A stretch of DNA of 9,776 bases, taken from positions 1 to 9,776 of the forward strand of contig VSNY01000148.1 of the NCBI GenBank assembly GCA_009774535.1. The letters are read 5' to 3'. Position 1 is the stretch's first letter; each line of letters begins with the position of its first letter. A program made the position numbers and the translations under genes. This DNA comes from Lachnospiraceae bacterium. GTDB lineage: Bacteria; Bacillota; Clostridia; Lachnospirales; Lachnospiraceae. The notes below the pieces were generated by a model. It was given only the letters and a program-made list of their open reading frames with translations. It had not been told where the DNA came from and did no database searches. Positions 1 through 6,475 of the stretch are shown piece after piece.

Positions 1-677
1 TCATAATCCCAGACAAGGTTTTTCATCAAGCGCAAGCCCCCGTTTTCTGCCTGTACGTCCTCTATGGAAATGCGGTTCGCTATCATGTCATATAAAAGCG
101 TGTATTCCACGTAGCCGTCATACAACAGCTTGTCGGTCAGTTCACAATACAAACCGCTTTCCAGCTTATCTTCCAACTGCAAGAGCTGGTCTTGATACTT
201 CCCCAGCGTAATTTCACACTGGATATGAAGCAAGCCTTTTTCCATGCGGTAATACATACGGGGAAAATAGCGAATTTTCTCTTTTGACTTACTGGATTGC
301 AGGTCAGTGAAAAAGCTGTTCCCCTGTGTCGTCACTGCTTCATACCATCCATTTTCCAAGACCATACGTGCCAGCTTTTGACGGTGTATGAGCTGTTTCA
401 GCCTGTCATGGCAGAAGCGATAATACAGAAAAGCGACCAGTAAACAGCTACCAGTCGCTATAATAATAGTTATGAAGTTGTAAGGGGAGAGCGACAACGC
501 CAGTCCGTCATTGCTGATTAGGGTAAAATTGTTCCAATCGGTACGCACGAGTTGTCCCATGTTCAAAAGCAGTATGACCGCTACGAACAGGAGCAGAAGC
601 GAACCGCCACAGAAGCGGTACACAAGTGACTTGTCGCTGGCTCTGATACGTTTTCCCTTATATTTGTAAAATGCCAT
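1..677 (-). CDS. FtsK/SpoIIIE-like conjugative coupling protein, TcpA/Orf21 family (N-terminal part)
   Basis: This is the start of the T4CP-like DNA-pumping ATPase of Tn916-type elements (Orf21, TcpA family), which links the relaxosome to the mating channel at the membrane. The start is ATG at 675-677 behind a strong AAGGAGG about 6 bases upstream. The frame is open through base 1, giving 225 residues. Two hydrophobic segments are visible, at about residues 19-41 and 64-87, followed by a basic cytoplasmic stretch (HDRLKQLIHRQKLARMVLENG). This fits the family's two N-terminal membrane helices. The Walker A and B motifs lie further along, outside the window, so ATPase integrity cannot be judged. 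The gene follows a terminator at 699-731, so it may depend on readthrough or on a promoter I could not identify. The protein is usually about 460 residues, so roughly half is seen. Confidence 0.87.
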   Translation of the reverse strand, partial: MAFYKYKGKRIRASDKSLVYRFCGGSLLLLFVAVILLLNMGQLVRTDWNNFTLISNDGLALSLSPYNFITIIIATGSCLLVAFLYYRFCHDRLKQLIHRQKLARMVLENGWYEAVTTQGNSFFTDLQSSKSKEKIRYFPRMYYRMEKGLLHIQCEITLGKYQDQLLQLEDKLESGLYCELTDKLLYDGYVEYTLLYDMIANRISIEDVQAENGGLRLMKNLVWDY

Positions 678-698
678 AAGACCTCCTTTCTGGGCATG

Positions 699-731
699 AA
701 AAAAGCAGTCAATCATGTAGACTAACTGCTT
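699..731 (-). terminator. Intrinsic terminator between the reductase gene and the coupling-protein gene
   Basis: Read on the minus strand, AAGCAGT at 731-725 pairs with ACTGCTT at 709-703. Five more pairs (two of them G-U) extend the stem around a 5-base loop at 715-719. The stem runs into six T residues (699-704 on the complementary strand). This is a good Rho-independent terminator for the reductase gene and would limit transcription into the coupling protein gene 22 bases downstream. It may be an original part of the ICE orf22-orf21 gap rather than part of the cargo. Confidence 0.75.
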
Positions 732-732
732 A

Positions 733-744
733 TGGTATTGAATA
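733..744. repeat. Left arm of a 12-bp perfect inverted repeat flanking the reductase cassette
   Basis: TGGTATTGAATA here is the exact reverse complement of TATTCAATACCA at 1498-1509. The arm begins directly after the terminator hairpin and lies 26 bases beyond the reductase stop codon. The paired arms bracket the reductase gene and its promoter -10 box, as inserted-cassette ends would. No transposase gene lies between them and I found no convincing target duplication. Confidence 0.6.
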
Positions 745-770
745 TGAAGTTATAGACAAACTGGGATTTG

Positions 771-1451
771 TCAATGAATCACCTCATAGCGTAATCTAAG
801 ATACGAGTTCTCCAAAACTACACATTCTTGCAACTTCACAACACCCAATTTTGATAATTCGCATTCTTCTGTCAAAGACTTTCCATCAATTAGAGTAGAA
901 GTATCCTTGCCGCCAATCAAAACAGGTGCAATAATAATATCTACATAATCAAACAGCTTTTCACGAAGAAATAAGTTATTCAATGTTCCTCCAGTCTGGA
1001 TTGTTATTCTCTCACAACCATATTCCGATTTAAGTTTTATAAGTGCATCTTTTAAGGATAATTCATTTTGGTATATGATATGAAGATTTTCATCCTCTAC
1101 GTTAAAGGCAGGATGTCTTGTATTCGTCGTAATCAGCACAAACTCTTTTGATAAAGCACAAAAATAGCGAATACCATTTTCATTCAAATGTTTATTATCA
1201 ATTACAACAAAGGAAACCGGTGTTTTCCTTGGTATTTTCTTTTTATTTACTCCCATTTTTTCTTGCACTCTACCCGAGTTGAAAGACCACAAATCTGTTG
1301 TCTGCTCTATTTCGTAATATTGGTGTAATCCCTCATTAACGCCTTTAATTTTAGGAAAATCCTTATCTACATCCAAATCATCTGTTGCACCAGTACTTAT
1401 TTTCCCATCAACAGACATTAGCATAAACAATGTTGTAATAGGTCTATCCAT
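771..1451 (-). CDS. RibD C-terminal-domain / dihydrofolate-reductase-fold reductase
   Basis: This is a 226-residue stand-alone RibD_C protein. The family includes NADPH-dependent pyrimidine reductases of riboflavin synthesis and many uncharacterised DHFR-like proteins, so the substrate is unknown. Visible motifs are an N-terminal strand with SVDGKI (residues 13-18), the nucleotide-binding TGGTLNN (153-159), and APVLIGG (175-181), all in the expected order over the full domain length. No deaminase domain is present. The start is ATG at 1449-1451, because GGAGGAAAG precedes it at normal spacing; an in-frame TTG at 1469 overlaps that ribosome site and is unlikely. It is visibly more AT-rich than its ICE neighbours and has its own promoter, terminator and flanking inverted repeat, suggesting separately acquired cargo. 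An antifolate or drug-modifying role is possible, but nothing in the sequence shows it. Confidence 0.82.
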   Translation of the reverse strand: MDRPITTLFMLMSVDGKISTGATDDLDVDKDFPKIKGVNEGLHQYYEIEQTTDLWSFNSGRVQEKMGVNKKKIPRKTPVSFVVIDNKHLNENGIRYFCALSKEFVLITTNTRHPAFNVEDENLHIIYQNELSLKDALIKLKSEYGCERITIQTGGTLNNLFLREKLFDYVDIIIAPVLIGGKDTSTLIDGKSLTEECELSKLGVVKLQECVVLENSYLRLRYEVIH

Positions 1452-1487
1452 TTTATCTTTCCTCCACAAATTCTAATTTATAGGGAT

Positions 1488-1516
1488 ATTATACAGCTAT
1501 TCAATACCACTAGCAA
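1488..1516 (-). promoter_or_regulatory. Sigma-70-type promoter for the reductase gene
   Basis: On the minus strand a perfect TATAAT (-10, 1493-1488) follows TTGCTA (-35, 1516-1511) with a 17-base spacer. The start codon is about 37 bases downstream of the -10 box. The spacer contains the 12-bp inverted-repeat arm (1498-1509). The -35 box lies in a 7-bp hairpin (1512-1518 with 1528-1534) that ends at the orf22-like stop codon. The -10 box is therefore inside the presumed cassette and the -35 outside it. Confidence 0.66.
1498..1509. repeat. Right arm of the 12-bp perfect inverted repeat
   Basis: TATTCAATACCA mirrors the arm at 733-744. It fills most of the spacer between the -35 and -10 boxes of the reductase promoter, so it could serve as an operator, as a cassette end, or both. 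Confidence 0.6.
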
Positions 1517-1533
1517 CTCAAAACAGCAGTTGC

Positions 1534-1923
1534 TTATTTTTTCCCTTGTGTCGGCTGGTTGTTATGGCTCTGTGGGTTTCCTGCTGGCTGTGCAGGTCTG
1601 CCTTTCAAGACAATATCGTCTGCCTTAATGAACCAGTCCACGTCTGCCCCTTGAAAGGTGGCGTTTGCTACTGTATCAGCAACAGGATTGACAAGTTCCA
1701 CCTCTGCGTTGTAGTCAAATTCTTTCAAAGGTACAGTGGCAGGAATGGACACCTGTATCATTCGTCCCTGTCCACGGCATTTAAGGTCATAAGTGCGTTC
1801 CTTGATTTCATCACTTACCGTTCCGTCCTCATTCTGGATATGCACCTCACGTCTTAATGCCGAAAACTTCAACTGCCCGAATGTCTTTTCTTTTTCAATC
1901 ACGATACCGTTTGCTAATCTCAT
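1534..1923 (-). CDS. DUF961 (YdcP-like) conjugative element protein, Tn916 Orf22 equivalent
   Basis: This 129-residue protein of the DUF961 family is found at the leading end of Tn916, ICEBs1-type and related elements. Its molecular role is not settled; an accessory role in DNA processing or replication of the element is usually assumed. The start MRLANGIVIEKEKTFGQLKF, the central RTYDLKCRGQGRMIQVSIPA and the VDWFIKADDIVL segment closely match what I recall of Tn916 Orf22. The C-terminal tail is polar and Pro/Gln-rich (PAGNPQSHNNQPTQGKK), as in that protein. A strong AAGGAGG overlaps the upstream gene's stop codon (TAAGGAGG), so translation is probably coupled to the Orf23-like gene 15 bases upstream. 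The stop codon abuts a short hairpin and the reductase promoter. Confidence 0.9.
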   Translation of the reverse strand: MRLANGIVIEKEKTFGQLKFSALRREVHIQNEDGTVSDEIKERTYDLKCRGQGRMIQVSIPATVPLKEFDYNAEVELVNPVADTVANATFQGADVDWFIKADDIVLKGRPAQPAGNPQSHNNQPTQGKK

Positions 1924-1938
1924 ATGCTTTAGCCCTCC

Positions 1939-2262
1939 TTATTTATTCTCTGCTGGTAACATATCATCTGCCAGCAGGATATAGTTTGTAAACCCTCTTG
2001 TGCCGATTTTGTAGCCCTCTGCGGTAATGCGTGGGTTAATCAGCTTTACTTTCTGTTCTGGCTGAAAATGCTTTTCCCCAGCTTCAGCAGGAAGCACCAC
2101 GATAATATCATCTGCCCTCTGCACATCACTGTAAAGGTTGTAGCTTCGGGACACTGCCGTCATGCGTCCGTTGATCCGACGCTGAACAACCTCACTTTCT
2201 CCTGCATATTCCAGATTGCCGAATGTCTTTTCCATGTTCGGCACTACAAATTTAAGTTCCAT
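1939..2262 (-). CDS. DUF961 (YdcP-like) conjugative element protein, Tn916 Orf23 equivalent
   Basis: This 107-residue DUF961 protein is paralogous to the next gene in the operon. The sequence MELKFVVPNMEKTFGNLEYA, the central RRINGRMTAVSRSYNLYSDVQRADD (split here by domain order) and the tail GTRGFTNYILLADDML are near-identical to the Orf23 pattern I know from Tn916. The shared signatures are KTFG near the N-terminus and ADD near the C-terminus, the latter also seen in the Orf22-like protein. The start at 2260-2262 follows GAGGT. Upstream is a 224-base spacer rich in inverted repeats, which may carry its promoter or leader, though no clear -35/-10 pair was found. Confidence 0.9.
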   Translation of the reverse strand: MELKFVVPNMEKTFGNLEYAGESEVVQRRINGRMTAVSRSYNLYSDVQRADDIIVVLPAEAGEKHFQPEQKVKLINPRITAEGYKIGTRGFTNYILLADDMLPAENK

Positions 2263-2268
2263 ATGTTT

Positions 2269-2472
2269 TTACCTCGTTTCTTTCTGATATTTATTAAGTT
2301 CTTTATTCTGGCTGATAACGTGATACCAGCAAGCCCCCAGCTTATCAAGGGCAAGCGTTGTGCTTTCAGCACCCTTGACAAGCTGTGTGCGTGCAGGTAG
2401 GTGGCAGACAAGCCAGAATAAGGGTAGTCTGCCGACACGCTACGTTGTCGGGGAACGGCATTTCTGTTTCAT
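2269..2472 (-). pseudogene. Possible small ORF broken by an in-frame amber codon
   Basis: On the minus strand, ATG at 2470-2472 begins MKQKCRSPTT, then TAG at 2440-2442, then 56 open codons to TAA at 2269-2271. The part after the TAG reads like protein (for example DKLGACWYHVISQNKELNKY) and ends just inside the ribosome site of the Orf23-like gene, as a real upstream gene would. With the TAG as a sense codon the product would be 67 residues. I do not recognise a family. A second frame in the same stretch (GTG start at 2438, 64 residues) is also open but looks less protein-like. The many inverted repeats here offer a non-coding explanation instead. Confidence 0.33.
2303..2451. repeat. Cluster of nested inverted repeats between the adhesin and DUF961 genes
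   Basis: Four pairings lie in 149 bases. TTATTCTGGCT (2303-2313) pairs perfectly with 2411-2421. A 14-base arm at 2338-2351 pairs with 2372-2385 with one mismatch. GGCAGAC (2403-2409) pairs with GTCTGCC (2427-2433). CCGACA (2432-2437) pairs with TGTCGG (2446-2451). Some are mutually exclusive, so alternative folds are possible. No T-run follows any stem, so they are not simple terminators. Candidates are a single-strand replication origin, a protein-binding site, or a structured mRNA leader for the DUF961 operon. Confidence 0.55.
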
Positions 2473-2486
2473 AAGTCCATACCGTC

Positions 2487-5400
2487 CTATGACTTCTTAG
2501 CTTTGCGTTTCTTTAAGAAGTATGTTCCAGCCAATGCAATGCCAGAACCGCCAAGCAATACCAAAAGAGCGATAATGTTTGTTGTATCGCCTGTCTTTGG
2601 GCTGTCCGTCTTTTTCACTGGTGTATCTGGTGTATCGGGATTGGACGGCTGTTCTGGTTCTTCGGGAGCTGGTGTTTCTAGCTTCTCTTTGACAGATACC
2701 GTCTGCCCTTTGTCCTCAATATCCTTATGTTCTGTAACCTTTTTCGGTTCATCTGGATTGCTTAAATCATACAATTCTTCAAAGGTCACAAGGTCTTTTC
2801 CTCCAAGCTCGGAAGCGTCAAAGGTAAAGGCAATCTGGACTTCCATTGTTTCGCTGTCTGCTGTGAATGTGTAGTCATTTTCCACACGCTTACCGTCAAT
2901 GACAAGCTCTGCATTTTCTTCCTTTAACATCTGCCAGCCTACAAGCTGATACTTTGTACCGATTTCCAAGCCGTCTAATTTAACTGTATCAATGATAGTT
3001 ACTTCCTTTTCTGCTTCAATAACCTTTTCGCCGTCTTTGCTGGTAGCAGTGGTATGGATATTGATGATACGCTCTGTAATCAGTACCGTTTGTCCGCTGT
3101 CCTCAATGTCCTTGTGTTCCGCTACCTTGACAGGTTCTTTCGGATTGGACATATCGTACAATTCCTCAAAAGTTACAAGGTTTTTTCCACCAAGTTCAGA
3201 AGCATTGAACGTGTATTCAATCTCGATTTTCATTTCCTCACTGTCAGCAGTAAAGGTATAATCGCTTTCCACACGTTTGCCGTCAATGATAAGCTCTGCA
3301 TTTTCTTCCTTTAACATTTGCCAGCCCTTTAACTGGTACTTCTTGCCTTTTTCCAGACCGTCCAGCTTGACCGTATCAACGATAGTGACCTCTTTCCCTG
3401 CAAGGATAGATTTTTCCCCGTCCTTGCTGGTAGCTGTGGTATGGATAGAGATTTCTTTCTCGTATTCATCTGTCAATGTTCCTAAATCAATGACGGTTCT
3501 ATCTCTTGACACCACAATGTCAAAGGCAGGAATGAGCTTGAAGCCTTTGTTGCTGGCACAGCGCAATTCTTCAATTTCGTAAGTATCGTAAAGTAATGCA
3601 CCCTTGCTGTCGTCTGGCTCTGATGAACCGAACCATACGCCGTCCTCGCTGGTCTTTCCTGCATTGGTATTGTGCTTGTGGGAAGCCCAATTTGAAGCAG
3701 TGGAGAACTGCCCGTTCTTGTCAGTCACGACAATATGGCTTTCGCCTGTGGTCTTGCTGGTAATCTTGAAAGGCACATCTGCTAATCTCTTATGAGTGCC
3801 AGCACCAATCTTCACACCCTCAATGTCGCCACGCTTAATCTGGTTATAGATTGAGCTTTCTTCGCCCGTAAGGTCAACGATTTTCCCATTCTCTTTGATT
3901 TCAAATTCACGGGAAACTGCACCTGTTCTTAGATAGCCCTCTGGGGCTTTGCTTTCGTCAATACGGTATTTTCCATAAGGAAGCGTATCGGAAGCAGTGG
4001 AAGCGATACCGTCAATGCCCGTATGAATTGTCTTTACCACTTCATTCTTGTTGAACAGCTTACCGCCAACCAAGACAGCATTTTCATTTAAAGAAGTGAT
4101 AGTAAACTCTGTATCTTTCAATGTCGCACCGCCTTGTGGCTTCGTGTTTTTGGTTTCAAGGTCACGCTTTTGTATCTTCACACCGCCACGGATAATCTGA
4201 TTGTAGACAGAGCTTTCTTCGCCTGTAAGGTCAATAATTTTCCCGTTTTCCGTGATTTCAAATTCATGGGAAACCGCACCTGTTGTCAAGTATCCCTCTG
4301 GGGCTTTGCTTTCGTCAAGACGGTATTTTCCATAAGGAAGTGTATCAGAAGCAGTGGAAGCGATACCGTCAACGCCTGTATGGATTGTCTTTACCACTTC
4401 GTCCTTGCCATACAATTTCCCGTCAACCAAGACAGGGTTTTCACTTAAAGAAGTAATCGTAAACTCTGTATTTTCCAGTGTCGCACCGCCTTGTGGCTTT
4501 GCGTCCTTAGTTTCAAGGTCACGCTTTTGTATTTTCACACCGCCACGGATAATCTGGTTATTGACAGAGCTTTCTTCACTTGTTAAATCTACGATTTTTC
4601 CGTTCTCTATGATTTCAAATTCACGGGGAACTGCACCAGTCAGCAGGTAGCCCTCTGGGGTCTTGCTTTCGTCAATGCGGTATTTTCCGTAAGGTAGCAA
4701 ATCAGAAGCAGTAGAAGCGATACCGTCCGCACCTGTGCGGATTGTCTTTACTACATCATTCTTTTTATAAAATGAACCCTCAACCAGAACAGGGCTTTCA
4801 TTCAAGGAAGTTATGGTAAACTCTGTATTTTCCAGTGTTGCATTGCCTTGTGGCTTTGTATCTTTGGTTTCAAGGTCACGCTTCTGAACTTTCACACCGC
4901 CACGGATAACCTTGTCAGATACGGAGTGCTGGTTGCTTCCCGATAATACGGCAAGGTCGCCGTCCTCTGTAATCTGTGTTACATACTTGCCTTTAATCTG
5001 TTCCGTACTGCCGTTGGCTTGCATATATGCGCCCTCTAACAAGTAACCTGTTGGGGCTTTGGTTTCTTCAACAGTTATCGTTCCTAAAGGCAGACAGTTG
5101 ATACCGTTCTGTGTGTAGAAGCTGTCCCCAGCTACTTTGTATTTGTCAGCTAAACGGGTAACATAGTGTACTGTGCCGTCACTGTCTTTTTCAGCGATTG
5201 TCTGTGTTGTCCACGTTCTTGTGGCTTCTGCTGGAAGATTGTCCTTGTTGTAGTAACCGTCATAATACTTCCATGTAAATTCTGCACCTGCAAGGGAAGC
5301 GTTCCCCTGTGCATTGTCTTGTCCTGTTTCCAAGTCAATCTTGAAAAGCTCAATCAAAGTTTCTGTGACCTTTGGCGTATCGCTCACTTTCAAGTTTGCC

Positions 5401-6260
5401 GTCTTGCCAGCTTCCACGGTCAACGGATAAACATTCTTGTCTAACTTGTAGCCAGCAGGAGCTTGTTGTTCCTTGATGAATACAGTTCCAGCTTTGACTT
5501 CTACGGCTTCGGTATTCCCGTTGCTATCTGTCGTAAGGGTGGTAATGACATTCTGGCAATTCTTATCAGAATAGACACCGTAGACCGCCCCAGCAAGGGA
5601 ATACACATCACTGCCGTTTGTAATGCTGGTATTGGAGGAAACTTTCTGTAACTTTGCGCTTCCTACATTCAGCTTCGCCCAGAACTGCCCGATATCCTGT
5701 CCCTTTCCAGTGTAGATATAACCGCCACATTCATAACGTCCTTTGTTGGCTTTCACAAAAGCCTTTGCACCAGCATAGACTTCATCTTGTATGGCTTTTG
5801 AAATTTCATCATAGGAAGCTCTGACATTATCACACTGCCAGCCCAGATGAACGCTTAACCTCTGCCATACAACGCATTGTTCCAGTAAGTAAAGCTGTTT
5901 GTGGTTCAATCCCTTATGGCTTGCGCCGTACTGCTTGACGTATTCAAGGGATAAGGCAACGTCCGCTATCTGGTCGGCACTCATGCGTGAGCTTGCGTCT
6001 GAACGTGTCTTATAGCCAGACTGAAAGTCCGTGTTGATGTCAACACAGTAAGCCGTTTCTCCCTCGACTTTCATAATGCCCTCATGGAATGTAGAACCGA
6101 TACTTCCATCATTCATAACTTTTTCTACATATCCTGCTTTTTCCTCTGCGTCTGTCCAGTATTGCTTTTCTGACGCATGGACAGTGGAAGCTGGCAGAGT
6201 AGTAAATACGGTTGCAAGGGTAAGCATACCTGTAAGCAATCGCTTTAATTTCTTTTTCAT
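2487..6260 (-). CDS. Sortase-anchored thioester / Cna-B / VaFE-repeat surface adhesin
   Basis: This is a 1257-residue cell-wall-anchored adhesin of the SpaA-like, VaFE-repeat type. The start is ATG at 6258-6260, since AAAGGAG lies 11 bases upstream; the in-frame ATG at 6281 has no such site. Domains in order: signal peptide (1-30, basic start, hydrophobic core, VHAS), a probable thioester domain with candidate pair C72 (AYCVDI) and Q128 (EQCVVW), two Cna-B-like domains (about 201-298 and 303-450) with the E-x-x-APxGY motif typical of isopeptide domains, three 119-residue Cna-B repeats (about 452-808), a further SpaA-like domain (about 809-928), two 129-residue VaFE repeats with LVTFEEL and HKDIEDxGQTV, a Pro/Asp/Thr linker, SPKTG (1220-1224), a hydrophobic span and KKRKAKKS. 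Thioester, isopeptide and ester cross-links would give covalent attachment and rigidity. It probably binds host or recipient cells; the ligand is unknown. It occupies the element's leading end, preceding the DUF961 genes. Confidence 0.88.
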   Translation of the reverse strand: MKKKLKRLLTGMLTLATVFTTLPASTVHASEKQYWTDAEEKAGYVEKVMNDGSIGSTFHEGIMKVEGETAYCVDINTDFQSGYKTRSDASSRMSADQIADVALSLEYVKQYGASHKGLNHKQLYLLEQCVVWQRLSVHLGWQCDNVRASYDEISKAIQDEVYAGAKAFVKANKGRYECGGYIYTGKGQDIGQFWAKLNVGSAKLQKVSSNTSITNGSDVYSLAGAVYGVYSDKNCQNVITTLTTDSNGNTEAVEVKAGTVFIKEQQAPAGYKLDKNVYPLTVEAGKTANLKVSDTPKVTETLIELFKIDLETGQDNAQGNASLAGAEFTWKYYDGYYNKDNLPAEATRTWTTQTIAEKDSDGTVHYVTRLADKYKVAGDSFYTQNGINCLPLGTITVEETKAPTGYLLEGAYMQANGSTEQIKGKYVTQITEDGDLAVLSGSNQHSVSDKVIRGGVKVQKRDLETKDTKPQGNATLENTEFTITSLNESPVLVEGSFYKKNDVVKTIRTGADGIASTASDLLPYGKYRIDESKTPEGYLLTGAVPREFEIIENGKIVDLTSEESSVNNQIIRGGVKIQKRDLETKDAKPQGGATLENTEFTITSLSENPVLVDGKLYGKDEVVKTIHTGVDGIASTASDTLPYGKYRLDESKAPEGYLTTGAVSHEFEITENGKIIDLTGEESSVYNQIIRGGVKIQKRDLETKNTKPQGGATLKDTEFTITSLNENAVLVGGKLFNKNEVVKTIHTGIDGIASTASDTLPYGKYRIDESKAPEGYLRTGAVSREFEIKENGKIVDLTGEESSIYNQIKRGDIEGVKIGAGTHKRLADVPFKITSKTTGESHIVVTDKNGQFSTASNWASHKHNTNAGKTSEDGVWFGSSEPDDSKGALLYDTYEIEELRCASNKGFKLIPAFDIVVSRDRTVIDLGTLTDEYEKEISIHTTATSKDGEKSILAGKEVTIVDTVKLDGLEKGKKYQLKGWQMLKEENAELIIDGKRVESDYTFTADSEEMKIEIEYTFNASELGGKNLVTFEELYDMSNPKEPVKVAEHKDIEDSGQTVLITERIINIHTTATSKDGEKVIEAEKEVTIIDTVKLDGLEIGTKYQLVGWQMLKEENAELVIDGKRVENDYTFTADSETMEVQIAFTFDASELGGKDLVTFEELYDLSNPDEPKKVTEHKDIEDKGQTVSVKEKLETPAPEEPEQPSNPDTPDTPVKKTDSPKTGDTTNIIALLVLLGGSGIALAGTYFLKKRKAKKS
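2701..3474 (-). repeat. Two tandem 387-bp repeats coding for VaFE domains
   Basis: Matching positions recur exactly 387 bases apart (for example the CCTCAAT segments near 2714 and 3101). Each unit encodes 129 residues starting near IHTTATSKDGEK and ending near DIEDxGQTV. The final Gln and an early Thr in each unit are the expected ester-bond partners of this domain class. Confidence 0.8.
3837..4907 (-). repeat. Three tandem 357-bp repeats coding for Cna-B domains
   Basis: Equivalent bases recur at 3837, 4194, 4551 and 4908, giving three in-frame units of exactly 357 bases (119 residues). Each unit runs from RGGVKxQKRDLETK through TEFTITSL and DESKxPEGYL to the Gly-Lys-Ile segment before the next unit. 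The Lys near the start, the Glu in DESK and the Asn in NNQI or YNQI near the end are the likely isopeptide residues. DNA identity between units is high, so unit number could change by recombination or slippage. Confidence 0.88.
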
Positions 6261-6285
6261 ATCTCTTAATGCTCCTTTCATTTTG

Positions 6286-6318
6286 GGTAATAAAATAGCC
6301 GTCCATTTCTGAACGGCT
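6286..6318 (-). terminator. Leader hairpin immediately before the adhesin gene
   Basis: On the minus strand AGCCGTTC (6318-6311) pairs with GGACGGCT (6304-6297) around a 6-base loop, then ATTTTATT follows. The T tract is interrupted, so this is a weaker terminator than the one just upstream. It ends 26 bases before the adhesin start codon and just before its ribosome site. Confidence 0.5.
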
Positions 6319-6320
6319 GG

Positions 6321-6353
6321 AAATAGAAAAGGAACGCTGATTTTGTGCGTTCC
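6321..6353 (-). terminator. Intrinsic terminator upstream of the adhesin gene
   Basis: On the minus strand GGAACGC (6353-6347) pairs perfectly with GCGTTCC (6337-6331) around a 9-base loop, followed by TTTTCTATTT. It would stop transcripts arriving from the phage genes to the right. It would also act as an attenuator if the adhesin promoter lies further upstream, between about 6360 and 6480. Confidence 0.7.
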
Positions 6354-6454
6354 GTAGTCTATATGCTTTATTCGATTTTTGTTGTTTCAATACTGATGTG
6401 CTGTACCATATCTTTGCATATCCCAGAATATCAGCGTATCAAGGCTCATTCGTC

Positions 6455-6475
6455 AGTAGTAAATAAGTAGTAAAA
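6455..6475 (+). promoter_or_regulatory. Candidate integrase arm-binding sites (Tn916 DR2-like)
   Basis: AGTAGTAAAT (6455-6464) is followed by AGTAGTAAAA (6466-6475), spaced 11 bases apart on the same face of the helix. The sequence matches the AGTAGTAAAT core I recall for the DR2 sites bound by the N-terminal domain of Tn916 integrase. The location, about 70-100 bases inside the inferred element end, fits an arm site. The match to DR2 is from memory and was not checked by search. Confidence 0.55.

Noticed and set aside
1452..1469. Upstream TTG start for the reductase (MWRKDK extension)
   Set aside because: The extension encodes the ribosome binding site itself (GGAGGAAAG), so the ATG at 1451 is the better start.
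2244..2438. 64-codon minus-strand frame with a GTG start between the adhesin and Orf23-like genes
   Set aside because: It overlaps the start of the Orf23-like gene, lacks a ribosome site and is less protein-like than the neighbouring frame described as a possible pseudogene.
2487..2600. Intrinsic terminator directly after the adhesin gene
   Set aside because: The stems found downstream have no following T-run, so transcription may continue into the DUF961 genes; nothing was called.
3837..4907. Regular repeat spacing considered as a CRISPR array
   Set aside because: Units are 357 bases, contiguous and in frame, and encode Cna-B domains; there are no short repeats with unique spacers.
6109..6390. 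93-codon minus-strand frame from a TTG overlapping the adhesin start
   Set aside because: It runs through the adhesin signal-peptide region in another frame, crosses both leader hairpins and has a basic, low-quality sequence. A very short leader peptide cannot be excluded but is not supported.
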